From: Pseudoalteromonas rubra
Lineage (GTDB): Bacteria > Pseudomonadota > Gammaproteobacteria > Enterobacterales > Alteromonadaceae
Length of the DNA: 51,782 nucleotides
NCBI RefSeq assembly: GCF_005887115.1
Contig: NZ_PNCJ01000026.1
Location: 1 to 51,782, forward strand
Direction: 5' to 3'
The notes below the pieces were generated by a model. That model had not been told where the DNA came from. It ran no database searches and saw only the letters and a program-made list of their open reading frames with translations. Below, in pieces: positions 31,203-39,577 of the stretch. Within the stretch, counting starts at the first letter, position 1. Each line of letters begins with the position of its first letter. The position numbers and the translations under genes are program-made.

Positions 31203-32321
31203 TTACTGTACTTTTAACAAAAAGGCACGACGCTGGTTGTCCTTGGTGACGTAAATGCCCACAATGTCTCCCTGTTCATTCACTGCTTCAGCCGTTTGCA
31301 GCCTGCCCGGCGCTGAAACCAGACGGTTTAAATCATAGAGTTTGCCTCGATAATAAACAGTGGCCTGTATGGTGTCTGAGGTCGATGAGAAACCAACGGC
31401 AGTACCTGAGCGGTTAATGTCATTGAATGCCGATTCTTCGCGTGATGTTTGCTGTAGTCCGCCTACAACATGTTCTGCAACACCCCCAAGCATAGAGGGA
31501 TACCAGATGGTTGCTTTTAGCGGAGTCATGGCGCGGACCATCTTAGAGCCGGCAATCATGCCATAGTCATTGATTGCATTCATTTCGCTCATAACGCCTT
31601 CACGTTCATCTATCACAGATACCTGTCCGTGTTTATAAATAAAGGCTCTGTTGGGCTTGTACGACCAGGCTTCATACTCAAAGCCGACAACATCACCCAG
31701 ATTATTCAGGCCAGTAGCACGACGATAATAGGTGTTGTGCGCTGCTTCTGTCGAAATGGCATTGCCCTGCCAGGATACCAAAGTGTCCTGGCCGATCTGG
31801 TTGTCTGCCCAGCCAATGATTTTACCCTGATCATTAATATCAACAGCCATTGCACTGTCCAGAGGCTTGCTACTCAGTACTGGCAGAGCTTGGGGAGCAC
31901 CTTGTTCAAATCTGACTGGCTGATGATAACTTTCTCCCATTTTTGTGTCATCGTTAACGCCGCGTAAAACCTCATACCCTACGGCGACAGAGTGATTGTT
32001 TATGGCTACGGCATGTGAAGACTGTACTGTGTCCTGGCTGTGGCCGAGATCAATCATGGCGCCGTTTTGATACTTGAACGCATATTCACAGTTCATTGGT
32101 TTACTGACCGGGGAAGTACAGTCCATATTGTTATCGCGGGTGGACCAACCGACTATAACGCCCTGGTCGTTTATATCGAGCGCTGCCGATTCACTTCCTC
32201 CCAGAGTGCCCAGATCGATAAATCGGTACGAGGGTGACTCAGAAGCCAAAGTTGCGGCAGAAAAAGTGCAAAAAACGGTGCTGGCGATCAGCGTGGTTGT
32301 GAGAGACTTAATGTAATACAT
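31203..32321 (-). CDS. Secreted HAF-repeat beta-propeller-like protein
   Basis: 372 residues from ATG 32321, chosen because AAGGAG precedes it and a signal peptide follows (SLTTTLIASTVFCTFSAATL). The mature protein is built of HAF-type repeats: FIDLGTLGGSESAALDINDQ, then GVIVGWS, MIDLGHSQDTVQSSHAVAIN and AVDINDQGKIIGWADN. Later units are ATGLNNLGDVVGFEYE, AINDYGMIAGSKM and AVNEQGDIVGIYV. Each repeat pairs a short strand with an Asn-Asp turn and a V-G-W/Y strand. The function of HAF proteins is unknown; a surface or extracellular role is likely. It is a single-gene unit. Confidence 0.85.
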   Translation of the reverse strand: MYYIKSLTTTLIASTVFCTFSAATLASESPSYRFIDLGTLGGSESAALDINDQGVIVGWSTRDNNMDCTSPVSKPMNCEYAFKYQNGAMIDLGHSQDTVQSSHAVAINNHSVAVGYEVLRGVNDDTKMGESYHQPVRFEQGAPQALPVLSSKPLDSAMAVDINDQGKIIGWADNQIGQDTLVSWQGNAISTEAAHNTYYRRATGLNNLGDVVGFEYEAWSYKPNRAFIYKHGQVSVIDEREGVMSEMNAINDYGMIAGSKMVRAMTPLKATIWYPSMLGGVAEHVVGGLQQTSREESAFNDINRSGTAVGFSSTSDTIQATVYYRGKLYDLNRLVSAPGRLQTAEAVNEQGDIVGIYVTKDNQRRAFLLKVQ

Positions 32322-32562
32322 CTTAATACTCCTTTTAGTTACATTAATAATAAAGAACGGGTTTTTTAATCTACTGAGACTAAAATTACCCATTAATGAT
32401 GACAGAAAAAAGTATTAATCGTTAAGGTAAAATAACAGCCTCTATTGATCTGGAGCAATAAAGGTACATTTTATTAGTTTTTATATCATGTATATAGCTC
32501 ATAAAACGTTCAGGCAAGGTTCTGTAAAGGATGAGACTGCAGAGGTAGGGGCGCATGGCCGC

Positions 32563-32820
32563 CTATGCTTGCCGGATCAAGCGCCTGAGCATGACCAGCT
32601 TTCGTAATACTGAGATTTTGTGTTTACTTTTGAACAACAGCATACCGCCAAGTGCCAACAGTGCAATACCCTCTGGTGTGCTCGCCATTGCTTTGGCTTT
32701 GTAGCAAAAGCGCCTTTTATTAAACTGCGCATGATACAACTGCTTCATCAGGCGCAGTTGTTGTTGCTGTGCTTCTTTGTGTGCACTTTGGTAAATGAAA
32801 CGTGCCAGCCAGTTCATCAT
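32563..32820 (-). CDS. YqjK-like small protein
   Basis: 85 residues, very basic, with a short hydrophobic segment (GIALLALGGMLLF, about 50-62) and basic helices on both sides (KEAQQQQLRLMKQLYHAQF, KISVLRKLVMLRRLIRQ). It is the third gene after a DUF883-like and a holin-like membrane gene, the same order as yqjD-yqjE-yqjK in enterobacteria. Homology is suggested by order and composition rather than by a firm motif. It may associate with the inner membrane. Confidence 0.6.
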   Translation of the reverse strand: MMNWLARFIYQSAHKEAQQQQLRLMKQLYHAQFNKRRFCYKAKAMASTPEGIALLALGGMLLFKSKHKISVLRKLVMLRRLIRQA

Positions 32821-32842
32821 AACGTCCTTCTAAAATCATGAA

Positions 32843-33235
32843 TCAAAACACATCAAGCAGATCGCTCGTGGTTTTATCGAACAGCTGTATCGCAGCTGCG
32901 ATCAGGTAGTAAATCAGTGCCAGGTTCAGCGTCATCAGCAATCCTGCGGATACGAACCAGCTCAGACCGGCTTGCACCATCGCATAGGCAATTAAGCCCT
33001 GAAGCGACAACCAGGTTGCTGTGATAAGCAGTGCAGAAATCATCAGCAGGATGAGACAGGCAAGGATAGCTTTAAAATGGGCACGAAGTTTGGCCTTTAA
33101 CAATGCAGCGCACATGCGGGCAAGGTCAACATAGCTGGTGGTCACTGATTTACCTTCGTGCAATAGCCCTTGTAATTGCGCGCCCATGATTGCCGGTTGA
33201 TGATATTCAGCATTATTGTCTGATGACGCGCTCAT
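32843..33235 (-). CDS. YqjE-like (phage holin 3-6 type) membrane protein
   Basis: 130 residues. A soluble N-terminus (GLLHEGKSVTTSYVDLARMC) is followed by two long hydrophobic helices at about 57-80 and 92-115, the layout of the YqjE/Holin_3-6 family. It starts one base after the stop of the DUF883-like gene. In E. coli the cluster is stationary-phase induced and its YqjD protein binds ribosomes at the membrane; whether that holds here is unknown. Confidence 0.7.
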   Translation of the reverse strand: MSASSDNNAEYHQPAIMGAQLQGLLHEGKSVTTSYVDLARMCAALLKAKLRAHFKAILACLILLMISALLITATWLSLQGLIAYAMVQAGLSWFVSAGLLMTLNLALIYYLIAAAIQLFDKTTSDLLDVF

Positions 33236-33236
33236 A

Positions 33237-33545
33237 TTACTTACCCCTTAATAGCATGGTCAGAAGGACACCGGCACCAAAAGCAATGCCCGCTGTTTTA
33301 ACTGGGTTTTCGGTTGCGTATTGCTTAATATCCGAAGTCTTCCACTTTTTTTCGAGAAGGCGTTTTTGTGCCAGCAGAGCCTGTCCGGAGGCATCGCCCT
33401 TGTTCCTTAATTGCTTTTCAGTTCTGGCTGCTGTGTCGTGCAGAGCATCGACAGTGGAATGCAGAGATTCAGCTAACTGATCTGATACCGGGTGTGTGTG
33501 GTCTTTGTTTGCCTGATTGTTGGCAGTCGGTTTCTTGGTACTCAT
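33237..33545 (-). CDS. YqjD/ElaB-like DUF883 membrane protein
   Basis: 102 residues. A long soluble helical part (DQLAESLHSTVDALHDTAAR, then EKQLRNKGDASGQALL) ends in a C-terminal anchor with the glycine-rich signature NPVKTAGIAFGAGVLLTMLL. This is the architecture of DUF883 proteins, which tether ribosomes to the inner membrane in stationary phase in E. coli. It is the first gene of a tight three-gene unit with the YqjE-like and YqjK-like genes. Confidence 0.8.
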   Translation of the reverse strand: MSTKKPTANNQANKDHTHPVSDQLAESLHSTVDALHDTAARTEKQLRNKGDASGQALLAQKRLLEKKWKTSDIKQYATENPVKTAGIAFGAGVLLTMLLRGK

Positions 33546-33678
33546 AATAACGCCTTGATTGCGAGAATTAGTATGGTGTGAGTTGCAAGTGGCTTGCCAT
33601 TTAAATGCTTTTACTATTCAAGTTGTTAGTGATTTTCTGTGAATGGGGATAGGGGGCTTTTACCGATATGTGAATATT

Positions 33679-34794
33679 TTACTCGGTATTATTTACGCGC
33701 AAGAATCGGTTTGAGCAGCTCTCTGCGCGTGAAATGAGGTGCCTGAATAGCCACTCGACGGGTCCCTGAGTAAATCGCTGGTACCATAATGTGGCAAACA
33801 CCCAAGCCGACAAGCAAAAAAGCAGGCTACTAAACAAAGCCATTTCAATAGATTGACCTCCGAGCATGTTCAATGCTTCTAATGTACCCATACCAATAAT
33901 GACATGTGCAATATAAAATGTGAGTGATAACTTACCTGTCGCCTCCAGAGAGCGAAAAACTCCTGTGTTGTGATATCTCTGTGCCAGCCTGATGCATATG
34001 AGCAGGACTATCACTGAGCTTGCAGTGGCAGAGATCAGGTATTGGGGTAAGGGAGGAATAGGCCCCGTGCTGAGTAAAAAGGCAATTTCTTCACCCTGTA
34101 TATCCGCGTTTTGTGCCATCATACGTAAGAGATAAAATGCACTTTCGATGAGTATCAACACCAATAGAGCAATTTTAGACAATCGTTTCTGGGCTGCCCG
34201 CTGATGTAACGGTTGGCGACCAAGCCACATGCCAAACAATAGCAGCGCAAACCAGGGAAAAACAGGATGAAAACCATTATAAAAAATGCGTCTAAGCATC
34301 CCTTCGGGTGTCCACAGTTCGAGGTAAGTCAGGGTCTCCCAGTGCCAGCCCTGAGAATAATCGATGATCAATAACAGTGCTGGAAACGTTGAGACAATTA
34401 CTGCACAGAGCACAAGTAAGGTACGATGAGACGCAAATAGTAACCAGGAAGCGAGAATAAAATAGCAGCCATAAAAATGCAGAATATCTGCAGGCCAGAC
34501 AGGCAGATAAATCAGCCCTAAACACAGTAGTAAAATACCGCGCATGGCCACTTTATTTTGTAATTGTTTCCTTTGCAGCAGGCTGTGATGCTGGGCTTTG
34601 CGACAGCTCAGTGCCAGGCCAACTCCAACAAGAATCACAAACAAAGCGGCAGCACGACCTTCAAACAATGCACTTGCTGATATCAACACAGTGCTGCCCG
34701 TGGTCGCGCCCATAACGAGTTTAAAGTTTACGACCACCATACCAAAAATTGCCAATGCTCTGGCAAGGTCAATACCATGGATCCGCTTACTCAT
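33679..34794 (-). CDS. DUF418/acyltransferase-like polytopic membrane protein
   Basis: 371 residues from ATG 34794 (a GTG at 34806 is an alternative). About ten transmembrane helices. The start SKRIHGIDLARALAIFGMV is the family signature (R-G-hydrophobic-D-x-x-R-A). Others are FEGRAAALFVILVGVGLAL and a C-terminal LSLTFYIAHVIIGMGTLEAL. These features match the DUF418/DUF1624 group, related to heparan-alpha-glucosaminide acetyltransferase. A substrate cannot be named. It is a single-gene unit; no surface-polysaccharide genes are close. Confidence 0.8.
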   Translation of the reverse strand: MSKRIHGIDLARALAIFGMVVVNFKLVMGATTGSTVLISASALFEGRAAALFVILVGVGLALSCRKAQHHSLLQRKQLQNKVAMRGILLLCLGLIYLPVWPADILHFYGCYFILASWLLFASHRTLLVLCAVIVSTFPALLLIIDYSQGWHWETLTYLELWTPEGMLRRIFYNGFHPVFPWFALLLFGMWLGRQPLHQRAAQKRLSKIALLVLILIESAFYLLRMMAQNADIQGEEIAFLLSTGPIPPLPQYLISATASSVIVLLICIRLAQRYHNTGVFRSLEATGKLSLTFYIAHVIIGMGTLEALNMLGGQSIEMALFSSLLFCLSAWVFATLWYQRFTQGPVEWLFRHLISRAESCSNRFLRVNNTE

Positions 34795-34935
34795 TAGTGT
34801 TTCCACTTGTCTATTCAGTGTGTCTTAAGTTAGTCGTTGTAGGCGGGATATTCCGTTAATAAGTGTATAATTTTGTAATCGTTATAGGTACGAGTGGGAA
34901 GTGAAAAAAATATTTAAAACATATTACCTGTTAAC

Positions 34936-35382
34936 TTAGCTTCCCTGCCAGATTGCGAATTTATCTCCCAGATATTTGCTGTAGCGAATGAAATACGCAT
35001 TGATGAGCAATAGCAATCCACCAACAAGTGCTGCTTCGCTGAACAGCCCCATAAGGCAAAAGCTCAAACCAAAGCCATGTAGTATAAACTCAAGGCGTGT
35101 CAGAAATTGTCTGTCGGGTTGGCTTTGAAACGTCCCCAGAAAAAACCACACTCTGAGCCATAAAGGCAGTGGGCGGATAGATGCGTTTTGATGTGGCATA
35201 AATGACTCCTTTTGTAGTGTATCAATATCGATCTCCAGTGCAGCAGCAATACATTTCAATGACTCCATGCTTGGCTTATGCCCTTGTTCGATGCGTTGAA
35301 TGGTTCTGATATTTAGCCCCGACATCATGGCCAGTTGGGCCTGAGTCAGGTGCTTGCTTAATATGAGTTGTTTTAGGATCAT
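34936..35382 (-). CDS. XRE-family regulator with C-terminal membrane helices
   Basis: 148 residues from ATG 35382 (TTG 35409 is an alternative). The HTH lies at the N-terminus: KHLTQAQLAMMSGLNIRTIQ then RIEQGHKPSMESLKCIAAAL, a classic XRE/Cro DNA-binding unit. After a linker come about two hydrophobic segments (about 94-118 and 118-138), so the regulator is probably tethered to the inner membrane. Proteins of this HTH plus 2TM type occur in many Alteromonadales; their targets are unknown. It is divergent from the alpha-amylase gene, 358 nt away, so control of the amylase is possible but not shown. Confidence 0.8.
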   Translation of the reverse strand: MILKQLILSKHLTQAQLAMMSGLNIRTIQRIEQGHKPSMESLKCIAAALEIDIDTLQKESFMPHQNASIRPLPLWLRVWFFLGTFQSQPDRQFLTRLEFILHGFGLSFCLMGLFSEAALVGGLLLLINAYFIRYSKYLGDKFAIWQGS

Positions 35383-35409
35383 AAGTAACTCGCTACACGG
35401 TGATATCAA

Positions 35410-35740
35410 AAAGTGTTACCAGAAGTTCTGCAACAGACAAGAAATTACAGTCGGCTTTTTTGTGACAAAGTATAAATATCAGTAGGTTAAGATTTTTCCT
35501 AAATACTTAATCAGGCAAATAGACGAAGCTTTTTAAGCGTTCCAGAGTGATATCATTCGGCTGCTCAAAATATTCAGCTTGGCTGAATCAGCGCAGCCCG
35601 GTGTGCTTTTTGAACGGATTGTGTGGTAAATAGACTTGCGTGTTTTTATGCATACGTATTCAATAGACGTTTAATCGGATCTCTCTATATTGTTACCGTG
35701 ATGTAAATATTATCGTTATGACAACAACAGAGAGCACACA
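35410..35740. promoter_or_regulatory. Regulatory region between XRE regulator and alpha-amylase
   Basis: AT-rich, with no open frame of interest. It contains a short perfect dyad, attcagc-ttg-gctgaat, at 35572-35588, about 150 bp upstream of the amylase ATG. This could be an operator for a sugar-responsive or the adjacent XRE regulator. Only a weak ribosome binding site (agag) precedes ATG 35741. Confidence 0.4.
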
Positions 35741-37750
35741 ATGATTAAACAGTCACTCAAAGCGTTGAATACAGCGCTAATTACCGCTGGGCTGGGCATG
35801 TCCGCTCAGGCACTGGCAACCCCCACAACTTTTGTTCACTTGTTTGAATGGTCCTGGCAAGATATTGCCACTGAATGTGAAACGTTTCTTGGCCCAAAAG
35901 GCTATGCTGCGGTTCAGGTTTCTCCTCCTAGTGAACACATTACCGGAGCGCCGTGGTGGACACGTTATCAGCCAGTGAGCTATCAACTTGAGAGCCGCAG
36001 CGGTAATCGTGCTCAGTTCACCGATATGGTGGAGCGTTGTAAAGCCGCGGGTGTAAATATCTATGTTGATGCAGTGATCAACCACATGGCACACGGCAGC
36101 GGCACAGGCGTGGCTGGCAGTACTTATGGTGATAAACACTACCCTATTTACAGTCCGCAAGACTTTCACGAGACATGTGCAATTAACGACGCTGATTATG
36201 GCAATAATGCCTGGCGAGTACAGAACTGCGAACTGGTTGGCCTGGCCGATTTAAACACCTCCGCAACTTATGTTCAGAACACATTGGCAGCTTACCTTAA
36301 CGATCTCGTTGGAATTGGTGTGGCTGGGTTCAGACTGGATGCCAGTAAGCACATGGCAGCATCGGACATTGCGACAATCATGAACAAGGTCAATGGCGAG
36401 CCTCTGGTCTTCCAGGAAGTGATCGACCAGGGAGGTCAGGCCGTGCGGGCAGACGAATACTTTGGTAATGGCTTAGTGACAGAGTTCAAGTACAGCACCA
36501 AGTTAGGGGATACCTTTAAGTCGGGCAAACTGGCCTGGCTAAACAGCTTTGGTGAAGCCTGGGGTATGATGCCAAGTCACCTTGCAGTGGTTTTTGTGGA
36601 CAATCATGATAATCAACGCGGTCATGGAGGTGCCGGTAATGTCGTAACCTATGAAGACGGTGCACTCTACGATCTGGCCAATGTGTTTATGCTTGCCTTC
36701 CCATATGGTTATCCCAAAGTAATGTCTAGCTATGACTTTAACCATGACGGTGACGCAGGTCCTCCGGGAAGCTCTGTACATCAGGGCAACACCCTTAATT
36801 GCTTTGCTGGTGAATGGCAGTGTGAACACCGTCGCGGCATGATCGCAGGCGCTATGGATTTCAGAAATAACACCACGGGCCACTGGACGGTAAACAACTG
36901 GTGGGATAACGGCAATAACCAGATTGCATTTTCGCGCGGCAGTGAAGGCTTTGTGGCAATCAACCGTGAAGGCGGGTCACTCAATCAAACGCTGCAAACA
37001 GGTCTTGCTGAAGGAGTCTACTGTGATGTTCTGAGCGGTGGAAAAAACACCGCAGGTAATGGTTGTTTAGGCAATCAGATTACCGTGTCACAAAATGGGG
37101 TTGCCAGTATCAATGTCAACCCGATGAGTGCAGTTGCAATTCACCATAACAGCAAAATTGGTGATGCCCCGGATGTTCCTGTGGGTGACTGGCAACGAAC
37201 TGTGGTCTTTATTAAAGCCGAAACCGCAGCGGGCCAGGATATGTTTGTACGTGGTGGACTGGACCATGCTGTTGCTGCGACACTGGGGCGAGACTGTGAA
37301 CAAGACCCGATGCAGTGTGCGATGCCGATCCGTCATAACAACCTGAAGAACCCAACAACACAAGGCTGGAAACAGGGCGACAATTACCTTGACTGGCACG
37401 GTGCTGAAGCCACTCAAAGCACTGAGGCACAGGGGAGCGCATTGGACTGGACCACCAATTTGTGGCCTGCAGAATGGGGAACCAAAGCCACAGTTGAAAG
37501 CACTGGATATGGCGAAACACCGCTGAACCAGTGGGGAGCTCATTACTGGATGCTGGATGTAGATATGGATTGCGCTCAGACCCACGACGGCTGGTTTGAG
37601 ATCAAAGCTTTTGTGAAAAACGGCCAGGGCTGGGAAGGTGATATCAACCAGACTAACACCCCTTACAGCAGTAATAATCACTTCGCTCGTTGCGGACAAA
37701 TCTCTGTATTTGAATTTAATCAATCTACTGCGAGTTACAGTAATTTTTAA
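35741..37750 (+). CDS. Secreted chloride-dependent alpha-amylase (GH13) with C-terminal extension
   Basis: 669 residues. A 26-residue signal peptide ends AQALA before TPTTFVHLFEWSW. The catalytic domain follows the Pseudoalteromonas haloplanktis enzyme closely. The nucleophile Asp200 lies in GFRLDASKH, the acid/base Glu226 in VFQEVIDQGG and Asp290 in FVDNHDNQRG. Chloride ligands Arg198 and Asn288 sit where expected (the offset from mature numbering is 26). The segment after about residue 480 (from GDWQRTVVFIKAETAAGQDM) matches the roughly 190-residue C-terminal propeptide that P. haloplanktis removes after secretion. The enzyme hydrolyses internal alpha-1,4 bonds of starch outside the cell. 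Confidence 0.96.
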   Translation: MIKQSLKALNTALITAGLGMSAQALATPTTFVHLFEWSWQDIATECETFLGPKGYAAVQVSPPSEHITGAPWWTRYQPVSYQLESRSGNRAQFTDMVERCKAAGVNIYVDAVINHMAHGSGTGVAGSTYGDKHYPIYSPQDFHETCAINDADYGNNAWRVQNCELVGLADLNTSATYVQNTLAAYLNDLVGIGVAGFRLDASKHMAASDIATIMNKVNGEPLVFQEVIDQGGQAVRADEYFGNGLVTEFKYSTKLGDTFKSGKLAWLNSFGEAWGMMPSHLAVVFVDNHDNQRGHGGAGNVVTYEDGALYDLANVFMLAFPYGYPKVMSSYDFNHDGDAGPPGSSVHQGNTLNCFAGEWQCEHRRGMIAGAMDFRNNTTGHWTVNNWWDNGNNQIAFSRGSEGFVAINREGGSLNQTLQTGLAEGVYCDVLSGGKNTAGNGCLGNQITVSQNGVASINVNPMSAVAIHHNSKIGDAPDVPVGDWQRTVVFIKAETAAGQDMFVRGGLDHAVAATLGRDCEQDPMQCAMPIRHNNLKNPTTQGWKQGDNYLDWHGAEATQSTEAQGSALDWTTNLWPAEWGTKATVESTGYGETPLNQWGAHYWMLDVDMDCAQTHDGWFEIKAFVKNGQGWEGDINQTNTPYSSNNHFARCGQISVFEFNQSTASYSNF

Positions 37751-38146
37751 CCACTAACCCAGAACCTATGGTGGTTCGCATTCGGTAGCGGTCACTCTCC
37801 CTGGTGGCCGTTGCCTCCCACAACCACGATCGACTAAACTTCCAGCGACATGCAAAGAGATACCGGTCGAGAAACTGCTCTTTTTTATAGCGCAAGGCTG
37901 TTGATGATACTGGCAGTCATGGATCCCCCATCTTAAATACCATTTATATTTAACTCTACAAACTAGCAGGCCACTATTTTGACCCGTATTGATGTGGTAT
38001 ATACACCCCTTTAGTCGTATTTAGAAAAGCTTTTTATAATGAGTTTGTTTACGAACCTCCGTCATTTCTGATTGTAAATCATGCAATTTTAAAATAAAAT
38101 CTGTCGCTATTTTGAATACTGTGACCGGATTTAGGCCAATATTTGC
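37751..38146. other. Intergenic stretch between amylase and toxin locus
   Basis: A weak stem (cggtcac/gtggccg around 37790-37811) may end the amylase transcript. The right half is AT-rich and should carry the promoter of the two-gene toxin unit. No gene is seen. Confidence 0.45.
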
Positions 38147-39577
38147 ATGATTAGTAGACTTTTAATGTTGCTTTTTACATTACATTTCGTCGCGGTAACA
38201 AGTGTGACCGCAATGGAATTTCAGCAGGAACATGCCCCAATTAGAGTTCGGGGAATAACCACTTTTTTCCCAATTGAACGCGCACCGGATGCACCTATTT
38301 ATGTCTCAGTTCAGCCGAATGACACTGGCGATAAACTGGTTTGGTCTGCTGTAGACTCTGCAAAATTTTACTCTATCGAACAGTATATTAATGGCAAGTG
38401 GGAAATGGTAAACGCTAGTTATCGAGGCACCCAATATACACTGCCTAAATCTGCATCGGGTGTTTATCGAGTCACTGCTTGTGACGAATACGGGTGCGCA
38501 GCAGCTAAGGAACAAAACCGAGTTGTTTCAGAGCCGTTTGCTATAAAGGCCTTCTATAGTGATCGTAGTCAGGTTGACATGTTTGGCCAGGTTAAAGTTC
38601 ACTGGCAAATATCAGGCGCAGCGATGGTGTCTGTTAGTCGCGTTGAAAATGGAAGTACCGTTAAAACTTGGCCAATAGTCAACCCTCAAAAAGGAACATT
38701 GAGTAGTCAGATAAATCACCTGTCCTTATTTAAGCTAACCGCCTATGACTTTAATGGGCAAGCAACCACTCGGACACTCGCAGTCGCGACTTTGCCTGAA
38801 AACCCGATCATGCTAGATGGAGTTAAGGGCGAGTATCATCAGCCTTATTTTTTATCAGGCTTAGACGTGGTGGAGCATTCCGTTCTAGAAAATGAGGACA
38901 ATCTCTTCTTTGCTACTCACAACCAAACATTACATCGCTATTCAGTTATCAAGGAAGGAGGCAAAATTGTTGATTGGAAACCTGAATGGAAAATATCTTT
39001 GCCGGGTGTGGTCAATAATGCGCCTGCAATCAGTAACGGCGATCTTATCTTTTCCGTCAGTATGTTCAACGGCACCGGACAAGTGTATCGAGCGCGATTA
39101 TCAGATGGCAAAATAACGCAACGCAGCAAAGTTACAAACAGCAATCTTATTGCGAGTCCACTGATCGTTAAACCTAAGCTTTCTACCAGTGCTCGCGCAT
39201 TTCGTGCCGCCTCAGGGGTCTTCACCTCAACCACTGAGGTTCAGGGTGGTATTTACGTCTTTCATCGCGACGGACTTATACAAATCTTACATCCAGATGA
39301 CCTGGAATTTGTGGTCAGTGAATATCGTGTGAGCAATATGGAAATGCAGTTTATTAATACGCCGTCTCTGGTTATTGAACCTTCTAGTCGAAAGCAGCAG
39401 CTTATTATGCAAAAAGACGATGAAATGTTTGGTGTAGATGTTCCTACTCTGACTTCTCCTTCCGTCATTGAAAATACCATGGAGCAGCTTTTTGGCTCAG
39501 ATCAGGCGCAGCCTCAGACAGATAAGGCGGGTCAAAAAACTCAAACACTGCCTGTTGTCTGGAGGAAAAAGCTATGA
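38147..39577 (+). CDS. Exported beta-rich protein upstream of the giant Rhs toxin
   Basis: 476 residues with a signal peptide (about 1-22, ending VTAM). A fibronectin-III-like domain lies around residues 48-120 (DKLVWSAVDSAKFYSIEQYI, GVYRVTACDEYGCAAAKEQN), then a second Ig-like domain (GQVKVHWQISGAAMVSVSRV). From about 225 onwards comes a propeller-like series (NLFFATHNQTLHRYSVIKEG, NAPAISNGDLIFSVSMFNGT, GGIYVFHRDGLIQILHPDDL). The giant downstream protein carries the same kinds of domain near its own N-terminus. The next gene starts inside this one's stop (ATGA), so the two are translated together. It may be a chaperone, carrier or separated N-terminal module of the toxin. Confidence 0.75.
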   Translation: MISRLLMLLFTLHFVAVTSVTAMEFQQEHAPIRVRGITTFFPIERAPDAPIYVSVQPNDTGDKLVWSAVDSAKFYSIEQYINGKWEMVNASYRGTQYTLPKSASGVYRVTACDEYGCAAAKEQNRVVSEPFAIKAFYSDRSQVDMFGQVKVHWQISGAAMVSVSRVENGSTVKTWPIVNPQKGTLSSQINHLSLFKLTAYDFNGQATTRTLAVATLPENPIMLDGVKGEYHQPYFLSGLDVVEHSVLENEDNLFFATHNQTLHRYSVIKEGGKIVDWKPEWKISLPGVVNNAPAISNGDLIFSVSMFNGTGQVYRARLSDGKITQRSKVTNSNLIASPLIVKPKLSTSARAFRAASGVFTSTTEVQGGIYVFHRDGLIQILHPDDLEFVVSEYRVSNMEMQFINTPSLVIEPSSRKQQLIMQKDDEMFGVDVPTLTSPSVIENTMEQLFGSDQAQPQTDKAGQKTQTLPVVWRKKL

